NCBI RefSeq assembly: GCF_012927205.1 | Contig: NZ_JABBGC010000002.1 | Span: 620,001-684,000 of the forward strand | From: Chitinophaga fulva | GTDB taxonomy: Bacteria; Bacteroidota; Bacteroidia; Chitinophagales; Chitinophagaceae | Direction of reading: 5' to 3' | Length of the DNA stretch: 64,000 nucleotides | Shown here: positions 50,843 through 58,651 of the stretch, one piece after another | Numbering within the stretch: the stretch's first letter is position 1 | How the letters are laid out: each line of letters starts with the position of its first letter | Notes under the pieces: generated by a model | Seen by the model: the letters and a program-made list of their open reading frames with translations, nothing else | What the model was told of the DNA's origin: nothing | Database searches by the model: none | Made by a program: the position numbers and the translations under genes

Positions 50843-53338
50843 CTATTCGCTTTTGTCGCCACCACCCATCTCGTTGTTACTATCTTTTCCGGACTTATTG
50901 TTTTTACGTTTGAACAGGTTGTAATCCATTTTCCCGAAACGCCAGGTGGCATTGAGACGAAGCTCGCGGCTGAGGCGTTTGCGGTAGTTCTCTGTTTCAG
51001 AGAATGCCGTAGTGGTATAACTGAGGTTACGGTCTGAATTAAAGATGTCGTTCAGGGTAAGGGAGATGGACAGGGCTTTATTCTTCAGCATATCTTTTTT
51101 GATACCGGCGTCAATGGAATATTGTGGTTTCCGTTCGCCCTGCGGAAGGATCTGGCGGGATTCATATTCACCAGTGATCTGCAAGGTAAGGTTCCACGGT
51201 AGTTTAGTATTGCTGTTGAGTTTACCGAACCAGGTAAAGCCTGAGTTGCTGAGATTATCACCCTGGTTGCTGGCGTTGATTTTTGTCTGCGCCAGGTTGA
51301 CGTTGGCCGTGAGGTCCCAGTCTTTGGTAAGCTGGCTTCTTACGGTAAATTCAGCGCCATAGGAGTTACGCGTGCTGGCGTTGATGGGGTAAGATAACAG
51401 TACCCTCTGCGTTTGTCCGTTCAGGTTAAGGGTGGTGTCTACATAAAAATCAGTGATAGCATTATCAGTATTACGATAGTACAATGATACCAGTATGTTA
51501 TGCTTATGGGCAAAGTCTTTCAGGTATGACAGCTCAAAAGAGTTTGTGAATTCCGGGCGCAGGTCGGGGTTACCACGACTGGCACTCTGTCCGCTGTAGT
51601 CAATAGTAGGCAGCAGATCGCGGAACCAGGGCCGGCGTATGCGGCGGCTGTAATTGAGCTGCAACTCGTGATCGCCTTTGAGCTTTTGGGACAGGAACAC
51701 ACTGGGGAAAAAGCTGATCGGGTAGTTGATCTTGTAAGCAGCTTTTTGTCCGAAGCGGGTCTCACCGTTGTAGTTGGACTGCTCGGCCCTCAAACCGGCC
51801 TGGTAGCCGAAGTTGCCCTGAGCGCCGGTATAGCTTACATATCCGGCGTTGATCTGTTCCTGGTAGTGATAATTGTTGGACAGTGCTGAGTCGATGGTGA
51901 AGCTACCGCTGGGGTAGTTCTGTCCGAAGGTATTGGTATAGTTATCGAACTTGCGGGTATTGGTGCGCAGGCCCATTTCAATTTTTGATTTATCGGAGAA
52001 CGGGCGCACATAATCAACTTGACCGGTGATGTAGGTGGTTTTGCCGTCTCCGGTCCCATAACGGTTTTGCGGCTTTATCGGGCTGTTGATCGTATCACCT
52101 TTCAGGTTATAATATTGTAGGGAATACGCAGAACTGTTGTCACTGGTAGCGTAGTTGTAAGTAAAATCGGCCGTCAGTTCTTCGCCTTCGCGTGCGAAGG
52201 TATGTTTATAGCCCAGCTGGGTAGTATAGTTGCGGAACCCGTTTTTACTATTGTTGACACCTGTGCCATAGCGGACCAGCTCGCGGTTGATGTCCATTTC
52301 GTTCTGGGTCTGGTCGTTGTAGCGGTTGAAGTTACCGCCGGTAAGGCCTTCTGAGATGGTGAGGGTATTGCGGTTGTCGATGAACCAGTCGAAGCCGATG
52401 CGGCCTGTCTGGAAGTTACGGTAGAAGTCACCGTCCTGCAACTGGTCTGTATAATTAGTGGTGTCTGACAGTATATTTTTCCGGGAGATGCGGCTGGTCA
52501 TGGGCGACTTACGGTTACGGGTACCGTAGTTGATGAAGAAGTTGAATTTCTCCTGCCGCAGGTTAAAATCGATGCCGGTATTGGTGCTGCCGAGAGAGGT
52601 GATGCCTGCGCTGAGCTGCCCGTTGATACCTGCCTTTTTATTTTTTTTCAGGACGATGTTTAAGATACCACTCATTCCTTCCGCATCATATTTAGCTGAC
52701 GGGTTGGTGACCACTTCGATGTTGGCGATGGCGTCTGCCGGGATTTGGTCTAGTGTGAGGGTGGTGGGGCGACCGTCCACGAAGATGGTGGGGGCGCCGT
52801 TGCGTACGGTCACGTTACCGTCGATGTCCACGTTTACAGACGGTACCTGTTTCAGTACATCCGTGGCCGTGCCACCGATGCTGGCCAGGTTCTTCTCTAC
52901 GTTGAACACCCTTTTATCGATGGCCATGGTAAAAGCAGGTTTCTCGCCTACCACGTTGACAGCCGCCAGTGACTTTACATTAGGGTGAAGTTTAATATTG
53001 CCCGCATCAACACTGGTGCTTTTAGCGTTTAGTGGTACGGGTTTGAAGAAAGCTTCATAACCGATGAAGTTTACCTTCAGGATATATTTACTGATAGGGA
53101 GATTCTCAAAGTTAAATTCACCATTGGGTTTGGAGAGCATGCCGGTAAGCACGGAAGAGTCTGGGCGCAACAGGGCCACAGAAGCATATTCTACCGGTTT
53201 TCCTGTCTGAGCGTCGAGCAGTTTTCCGTAGATCGTTCCGGCATTGGCAGCGGGAGGTTTGGTGCCGTGCTGCTGTGCCGTTAATGCCAGGTTAAACAAG
53301 AACATCCATCCTGTCAATAGCAATACAACTTTTCTCAT
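50843..53338 (-). CDS. outer-membrane beta-barrel receptor (carboxypeptidase-regulatory, plug and OMP_b-brl_3)
   Basis: TonB-dependent-receptor-like protein of 831 residues. The signal peptide MRKVVLLLTGWMFLFNLALT and a carboxypeptidase-regulatory-like domain (about 35-118, GTIYGKLLDAQTGKPVEYAS) are followed by a plug (about 130-225, VLKQVPSVNVDIDGNVTVR and APTIFVDGRP). The barrel is of the OMP_b-brl_3 type, with many alternating Tyr/Phe strands, and a Lys-rich tail ends in DKSE. No SusD-like gene is adjacent, so it is not a glycan-uptake locus. The ligand is unknown. Confidence 0.93.
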   Translation of the reverse strand: MRKVVLLLTGWMFLFNLALTAQQHGTKPPAANAGTIYGKLLDAQTGKPVEYASVALLRPDSSVLTGMLSKPNGEFNFENLPISKYILKVNFIGYEAFFKPVPLNAKSTSVDAGNIKLHPNVKSLAAVNVVGEKPAFTMAIDKRVFNVEKNLASIGGTATDVLKQVPSVNVDIDGNVTVRNGAPTIFVDGRPTTLTLDQIPADAIANIEVVTNPSAKYDAEGMSGILNIVLKKNKKAGINGQLSAGITSLGSTNTGIDFNLRQEKFNFFINYGTRNRKSPMTSRISRKNILSDTTNYTDQLQDGDFYRNFQTGRIGFDWFIDNRNTLTISEGLTGGNFNRYNDQTQNEMDINRELVRYGTGVNNSKNGFRNYTTQLGYKHTFAREGEELTADFTYNYATSDNSSAYSLQYYNLKGDTINSPIKPQNRYGTGDGKTTYITGQVDYVRPFSDKSKIEMGLRTNTRKFDNYTNTFGQNYPSGSFTIDSALSNNYHYQEQINAGYVSYTGAQGNFGYQAGLRAEQSNYNGETRFGQKAAYKINYPISFFPSVFLSQKLKGDHELQLNYSRRIRRPWFRDLLPTIDYSGQSASRGNPDLRPEFTNSFELSYLKDFAHKHNILVSLYYRNTDNAITDFYVDTTLNLNGQTQRVLLSYPINASTRNSYGAEFTVRSQLTKDWDLTANVNLAQTKINASNQGDNLSNSGFTWFGKLNSNTKLPWNLTLQITGEYESRQILPQGERKPQYSIDAGIKKDMLKNKALSISLTLNDIFNSDRNLSYTTTAFSETENYRKRLSRELRLNATWRFGKMDYNLFKRKNNKSGKDSNNEMGGGDKSE

Positions 53339-53700
53339 AATATCTTTTACTAGCGTCCAACAATTTATAGCGGCTGTAAATTTAGTTTTAATGAGGGAAG
53401 AAAATCAATTTTTTAGGATGAAAGGTGCGTCAGAATCCTTTACAGTAACATGTTTGAACTTCAGAATCGCGCAGGATTCTTTACAGGCAATGGTTTTACA
53501 AATGGTGTGCCCGAAAATCCACGAGTGTTAATTAGTGTTAAGCCTGCTGTCTGATGTAAAAAAGGGTATGATGATCAACGCAAAAATCATACGTTAATTT
53601 TTGGTGATAAAAAAGCGCAGATAATTGTTTTATGATTTCGATGATAACGGATAGCTACGTATCTTTACAGCCAGCTGTTGCGTTATTTTAATTTTTTTAT
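53339..53700. other. intergenic region with no recognised gene
   Basis: This 362-bp gap between divergent genes has no credible ORF. It contains a short direct repeat (AGAATCCTTTACAG near 53431 and AGGATTCTTTACAG near 53472) and a near-match -7 element (TATCTTTA at 53660-53667) before the DUF695-RraB gene. Confidence 0.5.
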
Positions 53701-54459
53701 ATGCATAAGGATTACCGACCGGACTGGGATATTTACACGTGCCATATTGAAGAAAGTCCAGCAGTAATAGGCCTTGACCTTGATCTGAGACGATTTGCAC
53801 CATTGAAGGAGAAGCCGAATGCCATATATATTACGGTATACCTGAACAATCCGCGGGAAGACGGATTTCCACAGAACGACGAATTCGCCATCATGGGCGA
53901 GATAGAGGACAGCCTGGTAGAACAGCTAACAACCAATCTGGATGCGCATTTTGTGGGCCGTACTTTTTCCAATGGTGTACGGGACTTTTATTTTTATACA
54001 GGCGATCTATTGCTGCATGATAAATTCATTGCGGATGCAATGATCAAGTTCCCGGATTACCGGTATGATTACGGAGTAAAGGAAGATAATAACTGGGAAC
54101 TGTACTTCGACTTTCTGTTTCCCGACGTATATGAGTTTCAGCGTATCCAAAACAGGAAAGTACTGCGGATGCTCCGTCAGCATGGTGATATGTCTGAGCG
54201 GGAACGTCCCATTGAACACTGGATACATTTCCGGACAGAAGAAGATAAGACGACCTACTGGGAACATATCCGCGAGAATGGTTTCGAGATTGCACATGAC
54301 ATGAAGAACGACAATCCCGAATTTCCGTTTAAGTTATGTGTCTCCCGGTCAGACAAAGCCAGTGAGGCCACTATCGATAGTGTGGTCATGACCCTCTGGG
54401 AGCTGGCACAACAAGTCAACGCAGAATATGACGGCTGGGAAACCAGCATCGTAAAATAG
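53701..54459 (+). CDS. DUF695 and RraB (ribonuclease activity regulator B) domain protein
   Basis: Cytoplasmic protein of 252 residues with two parts. The N-terminal half (about 1-140) is DUF695 (DWDIYTCHIEESPAVIGLDL, YITVYLNNPREDGFPQ, DFYFYTGD). The C-terminal half (about 145-250) is RraB-like (ERPIEHWIHFRTEEDKTTYW, HIRENGFEIAHDM, a LCVSRSDKASEATIDSVV strand-helix, and AEYDGWETSI). In E. coli RraB binds RNase E; here a similar RNA-degradation role is only inferred. Followed by a bidirectional terminator. Confidence 0.88.
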   Translation: MHKDYRPDWDIYTCHIEESPAVIGLDLDLRRFAPLKEKPNAIYITVYLNNPREDGFPQNDEFAIMGEIEDSLVEQLTTNLDAHFVGRTFSNGVRDFYFYTGDLLLHDKFIADAMIKFPDYRYDYGVKEDNNWELYFDFLFPDVYEFQRIQNRKVLRMLRQHGDMSERERPIEHWIHFRTEEDKTTYWEHIRENGFEIAHDMKNDNPEFPFKLCVSRSDKASEATIDSVVMTLWELAQQVNAEYDGWETSIVK

Positions 54460-54491
54460 AAAAAGCAGGGATAGCAACATCCCTGCTTTTT
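54460..54491. terminator. bidirectional terminator
   Basis: AAAAAGCAGGGAT pairs with ATCCCTGCTTTTT around an eight-base loop, between the DUF695-RraB gene and the leftward DUF1328 gene; both are within five bases of an end. Confidence 0.85.
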
Positions 54492-54494
54492 TGT

Positions 54495-54656
54495 TTATTT
54501 CCTGAGCAGTCCTGACAATAGCGAAATAAGGAACAGCACGAGGAAGATGTAAAACAGTATTTTGGCAATGGATGCAGCGCCGGCGGCAATACCACCAAAA
54601 CCAAAGACGGCCGCCACAATGGCCACAATAAAGAATATTAACGCCCAACGTAACAT
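54495..54656 (-). CDS. DUF1328 small membrane protein
   Basis: Protein of 53 residues recognised as DUF1328 (YtjA-like). It has two hydrophobic helices, MLRWALIFFIVAIVAAVFGF and a Gly/Ala-rich turn (GGIAAGAASIAK), then ILFYIFLVLFLISLLSGL with a terminal LRK. The start ATG is at 54654-54656. The family is a stress-linked small membrane protein of unknown function. It terminates in the shared hairpin. Confidence 0.92.
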   Translation of the reverse strand: MLRWALIFFIVAIVAAVFGFGGIAAGAASIAKILFYIFLVLFLISLLSGLLRK

Positions 54657-54787
54657 AGCAGAAGGTTTTTAAGGTGAACAATATGTAATACTGGTTGCAA
54701 CAAACTTTCTTATCTGTTCTGATTCATTCAATTATTATTCCGGTCGAGTACAATAATTGCATTACACGCAATCCCAATTTTTTTTAA

Positions 54788-54795
54788 TATACTTG
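54788..54795 (+). promoter_or_regulatory. near-match -7 element before the BamA-like gene
   Basis: TATACTTG differs from TAnnTTTG at one base. It predicts transcription start near 54799, about 13 bases before the TTG start codon. Confidence 0.35.
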
Positions 54796-54811
54796 CCACC
54801 TTCGATAACCC

Positions 54812-56725
54812 TTGAGGACGGAACTTAAAATATTAACTACTATTTCTGTTACCTGCTGGCTCCTTTGCTGGTGCCAGATTGCGTTTGCCCAGGAGCATCC
54901 CGTGGCAGACACGGCGTCCAAGCGGGGCAACGGTCTCATGAAAAAGATAGGCGAATACCGGGATTCACTGCGGAATAAAGAGTACCGTCAGTCCTTTATA
55001 CGCCGTATTACCAAGCAGGACGTGGAGACGCCCGATGTGGACATGGACAGCGTTATCACCAAAAGTGAGGCATATTTTACCCCGTTTGTGGGCAAGGTGA
55101 TCAGGAATATCTACTACCGCAAGGTAAAGGTGTTCGGTCCCCGTAATATCAATGATACGGCTTTTACCACCAGCATGAAGCTGATCCACCTGGCTAACCG
55201 GCTGCACTTCGATTCCCGGGAATGGGTGGTCCGCCAGTCGCTGTTTTTCCGTGAAGGTAGCCGGCTGGATCCCTACGAGCTGGCGGATAACGAACGTTAC
55301 CTGCGTAACAGGCCTTTCTTCTCGGATGCCCGTATTCACGTACGGAACGCCAACCCGGACTCCGATTCAGTGGATGTGGAGGTGATCACCAAAGATGTGT
55401 TTGAATATGGTGTGGACCTATCGCAGTTCAGCGCTTCCGATATCAAAGCCCGGGTATCCAATAACAACTTGCTGGGAGCAGGACAGGCGCTGCAATTAGG
55501 CTTCCAGTGGCGCAGCGATTACACGCCCACCTGGAATACAGAGGCCCGTTATACCAAATATAATGTGCTCGGTTCCTTCGTCGATGTAGGCGTGGGGTAT
55601 TCAACACTGAACAATACCACGCCGCTGGATACCAATGTATACGAAGGCACGATCTACCTCTCCCTTAACCGGCCATTATACCGTAACGCCGCCAAATGGG
55701 TGGGAGGGCTGACGCTGGCCGAGAACTGGTCTATCAATATCCTGGGACGGGAGAAACAGACCATGGACAGCCTGCTTTACCGCGACTACCGCTATACCGT
55801 TATCGATGGCTGGGCAGGCTACAACTTCATCAACAATTATGAGCGTGACGGCGCCGGTAGCCACAAACCTAATTTTGCGGTGCTGTTCCGGCATTTTAAC
55901 CTCAATTTCTCCAGAATACCTGATCAGGATACTTTTAAAATGGACCCGGTATATAACGACCATCGATACTATCTGCTGGAGTTCCAGGTATACCGGCTGG
56001 ACTATTTTAAGGCGCACCAGTTCTTCGGTTTTGGCAGAACGGAGGATATTCCGCTGGGATATAATTTCAAAGCCTCCACCGGCTGGGAGACATGGCGTGA
56101 CCGGCGCAGGCTGTACACCGGCCTCGAAGCCCAGAAATACTGGACTACCAGAAGACAGGGCCTCTTTAATACGACCGTGGGCGTTAGTAGCTTCTGGCAG
56201 GGTGAGGCCATGGAAGATGCCGTTATCCATGCCCGGGCGGAATACTACAGCCGCCTTTTTTCCATCAGGAAGTCCCGCTTCCGCCAGTTTGTTAGTTTAG
56301 ACTACCTGGAAAGCCCCAATCCGTTTTTTTACAAGCCGCTTAATATCAACAACGATAACGGTATCTGGGGATACCGGTCTACCAAGCTGAATGGTTATCA
56401 ACGCCTGAACTTTGGCTCTGAAACGGTGTATTACAGCCCGCTGCGTTTCCTTGGCTTTAAATTTAACTTCTTTGCTTCGCTGCAGGCTTCCATGATCACC
56501 GCCAAAGATGACAACCTGTTACGCAATCCTGTTTACCTTGGCGTGGGGGGCGGTTTCCGGATCAGAAACGAAAACTTGTCGCTCAATACCATCAAGGTAT
56601 CGGGGTATTATTTCCCGAATGCGCCGGTGCTGCAACCCAAGAGTATGTTGGAAATCACCACCATTGTGGATTTCCGGTTTGATGTATCGGCGCTGAGAGC
56701 TCCGGCTTTCCTGAGTTTTCTCTGA
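54812..56725 (+). CDS. BamA/surface-antigen-like outer-membrane protein with non-ATG start
   Basis: Envelope protein of 637 residues. The signal peptide (ISVTCWLLCWCQIAFA) is followed by POTRA-like domains (about 95-205, with IRNIYYRKVKVFGPRNIN, SLFFREGSRLDPYELADNER and YLRNRPFFSDARIHV). A beta barrel of D15 type follows (about 215-637) with alternating aromatic strands, ending in a Phe-rich strand (RAPAFLSFL). This resembles a BamA/TamA relative; its substrate is unknown. The start is TTG at 54812: the frame is closed by a stop six bases upstream, and no in-frame ATG precedes the signal peptide. Confidence 0.82.
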   Translation: MRTELKILTTISVTCWLLCWCQIAFAQEHPVADTASKRGNGLMKKIGEYRDSLRNKEYRQSFIRRITKQDVETPDVDMDSVITKSEAYFTPFVGKVIRNIYYRKVKVFGPRNINDTAFTTSMKLIHLANRLHFDSREWVVRQSLFFREGSRLDPYELADNERYLRNRPFFSDARIHVRNANPDSDSVDVEVITKDVFEYGVDLSQFSASDIKARVSNNNLLGAGQALQLGFQWRSDYTPTWNTEARYTKYNVLGSFVDVGVGYSTLNNTTPLDTNVYEGTIYLSLNRPLYRNAAKWVGGLTLAENWSINILGREKQTMDSLLYRDYRYTVIDGWAGYNFINNYERDGAGSHKPNFAVLFRHFNLNFSRIPDQDTFKMDPVYNDHRYYLLEFQVYRLDYFKAHQFFGFGRTEDIPLGYNFKASTGWETWRDRRRLYTGLEAQKYWTTRRQGLFNTTVGVSSFWQGEAMEDAVIHARAEYYSRLFSIRKSRFRQFVSLDYLESPNPFFYKPLNINNDNGIWGYRSTKLNGYQRLNFGSETVYYSPLRFLGFKFNFFASLQASMITAKDDNLLRNPVYLGVGGGFRIRNENLSLNTIKVSGYYFPNAPVLQPKSMLEITTIVDFRFDVSALRAPAFLSFL

Positions 56726-56752
56726 TGACTGTTAACTGAAAAACGAAGATAT

Positions 56753-57844
56753 ATGGAATGGAAAAACAGACTTACCTCCCTGCTGGGCATTGAGTATCCC
56801 TTTATACAGGCGCCCATGCTGGGTATCACCACTCCGGCGATGGTAGCCGCCATGAGCAACAGCGGCGGGCTGGGATCGCTGCCGGTCGGCGGTTTACCAC
56901 CTGAGCGGGTGGCTGCGCTGATAGCAGAGGTGAAAGCGCTCACGTCCAGACCTTTTGCCGTGAATCTTTTTACGTACGACATACCCGCTGTAGACCAGCC
57001 GGAGCAGTTTGAGCAGATGCAACAGTTCCTGCAACAGCTGTACAAGGCAAACGGCCTGGCCGTGCCTGCGGTAGCCTTTGATGCGGTGAAAACCTATTCC
57101 TACCGCGAACAATTGCCGGCATTGCTGGCTGCCAACGTGTCTCTGGTGAGCTTCACCTTCGGCATACCGGACGAATCCAGCATAGCGCTGCTGAAAGAAA
57201 AGGGTTGTCTCCTGCTGGGTACTGCCACATCAGTGGAAGAGGCCGTGGCACTCGAGAAGGCCGGCTGCGATGCAGTCGTAGCGCAGGGTATCGAAGCCGG
57301 TGGCCACCGTGGCTCTTTTTTACCGGGCCCCTTGCCGCAGGTAGGTACCGTGGCACTGGTGCCACAAATAGCTGATCGGATAACTCTGCCCGTTATTGCT
57401 GCCGGTGGTATTGCCGATGGACGCAGCGCCGCTGCAGCTTTCTGCCTCGGCGCCAGCGGGGTACAATGCGGCAGCGTGTTGCTGAGAAGCCCGGAAAGTG
57501 CAGCTACGCCTCATCATAAAGACAAAGTGGCTGCTGTTACGGACACGGGCACACGTATTACCCGTGCTTTCTCCGGCCGATGGGCAAGAGGCATTGAAAA
57601 TGCGCTCATGGATGGAATAGATGCCTCCGGGCTGCCGCTCAATGTGTATCCGGTACAGGACGCCCTGACACAGGCGGTACGTAAGGTGGCGAAGGAACTG
57701 GACGATCCTGCCTTCATCGTGATGTATGCAGGACAGGCAGCACAGATGGCGAAAGCGCTGCCTGCTGCGGAAATCATGGAAGCGCTGCGGATGGCCGCAG
57801 AGAAAATATTGACAAGGGGCCCGCAGATTCCCCAGGGGGCGTAG
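56753..57844 (+). CDS. NAD(P)H-dependent flavin oxidoreductase / nitronate monooxygenase
   Basis: FMN-dependent TIM-barrel enzyme of 363 residues that oxidises nitronates or related compounds. Family motifs are FIQAPMLGITTPAMVAAMSN at the N terminus, GLGSLPVGG, VSFTFGIP, and GIEAGGHRGSF with catalytic H185. Further on are PVIAAGGIADGRSAAAAF and LGASGVQCGSVLL. Length and layout are normal for the class. It starts 27 bp after the BamA-like gene and may be cotranscribed. Copy C of the composite repeat follows it. Confidence 0.93.
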   Translation: MEWKNRLTSLLGIEYPFIQAPMLGITTPAMVAAMSNSGGLGSLPVGGLPPERVAALIAEVKALTSRPFAVNLFTYDIPAVDQPEQFEQMQQFLQQLYKANGLAVPAVAFDAVKTYSYREQLPALLAANVSLVSFTFGIPDESSIALLKEKGCLLLGTATSVEEAVALEKAGCDAVVAQGIEAGGHRGSFLPGPLPQVGTVALVPQIADRITLPVIAAGGIADGRSAAAAFCLGASGVQCGSVLLRSPESAATPHHKDKVAAVTDTGTRITRAFSGRWARGIENALMDGIDASGLPLNVYPVQDALTQAVRKVAKELDDPAFIVMYAGQAAQMAKALPAAEIMEALRMAAEKILTRGPQIPQGA

Positions 57845-57882
57845 ATTTCATGGATTGTCCGGATTCGTGGATTTCCCAGGTC

Positions 57883-58057
57883 CCCAGGGCTGAAGCCCTG
57901 GGCTAAGATGTTGTTCAGTTGCTTTCGGAGTATGAGTACTTTTCGTTTGTGCAATGTCTCATCTGAGATCCAGACTACGATGTTATTCTGCATAAATGAA
58001 TTAACTCATTTTAAGAAAGAAATTGAACAACATCTTAGCCCAGGGCTTCAGCCCTGG
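57883..58057. repeat. composite inverted-repeat element, copy C
   Basis: 175 bp between CCCAGGGCTGAAGCCCTGGG at 57883-57902 and CCCAGGGCTTCAGCCCTGGG at 58038-58057. The 44-bp terminal arms (palindrome plus CTAAGATGTTGTTCA and on) are complementary at 42 of 44 positions. The core aligns with the reverse complement of copy A through shared words such as TTTCGGAGTATGAG, TTCTGC and AAATGAATT. It lies in the gene-free gap 57845-58100. Confidence 0.9.
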
Positions 58058-58100
58058 GAACCGGGATTCAGAATCCGGGAAATCGGGTGTTGGGTCCGAA

Positions 58101-58649
58101 TCAATATACCCGTGTAAAAATGCCCGGATAATCTTTCACGATACCGTTCTCATCTACCGGCAGCTCTGCGCGGAAGCCACTATCGCCATTTTCATAGAGA
58201 TACAGGTGGTTATCCATTTTCGTATAGTACTGCGGTATTTTTTGCAGTTCAAACTCCGGCAGTTTGATATAGAGCATGTGCAGCAGTTTTCTTTCTCCGT
58301 GGTCAAAATTCAATCTCCGTATAGGCAAGGTATTGGTGAACGGTGTCAGTGAAATATCGATGTCTGTACAATCATCAAATGCTTCTATGTGATTCCCGTC
58401 TTTATCAAACCAGTGGCCATTCAGGTCTGAGGTCAGCTTGAGCGCTGTTGGCTGAAGCCCGTCCCGTATGATGTGAAAGGAGGATACTTTCCATTCCGGC
58501 GTGACCTCAATCTCATATTGAATAGAGAAGGGCTCCGCTTCTGTGCAGCCATTGATAATCCCTTTGACCAGGCTGTTGTGTTCCTGTTTCGTCACTGTTA
58601 AAAATTCCGTTGCAGGCCATTTGGTGGCCTGCCATACTACTGGTCCCAT
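58101..58649 (-). CDS. putative glycolipid-binding protein
   Basis: Protein of 182 residues recognised as the putative glycolipid-binding family (formerly DUF1089). Typical segments are VVWQATKWPATEFLTVTK, IQYEIEVTPEWKVSSFHI, a HWFDKDGNHIEAFDDCTDID turn and SLTPFTNTLPIRRL near residue 110. The chain is beta-rich with no signal peptide. Its biochemical role is not established. It starts 2 bp after the molybdoenzyme gene and is the last gene of the four-gene operon. Confidence 0.88.
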   Translation of the reverse strand: MGPVVWQATKWPATEFLTVTKQEHNSLVKGIINGCTEAEPFSIQYEIEVTPEWKVSSFHIIRDGLQPTALKLTSDLNGHWFDKDGNHIEAFDDCTDIDISLTPFTNTLPIRRLNFDHGERKLLHMLYIKLPEFELQKIPQYYTKMDNHLYLYENGDSGFRAELPVDENGIVKDYPGIFTRVY

Positions 58650-58651
58650 GA

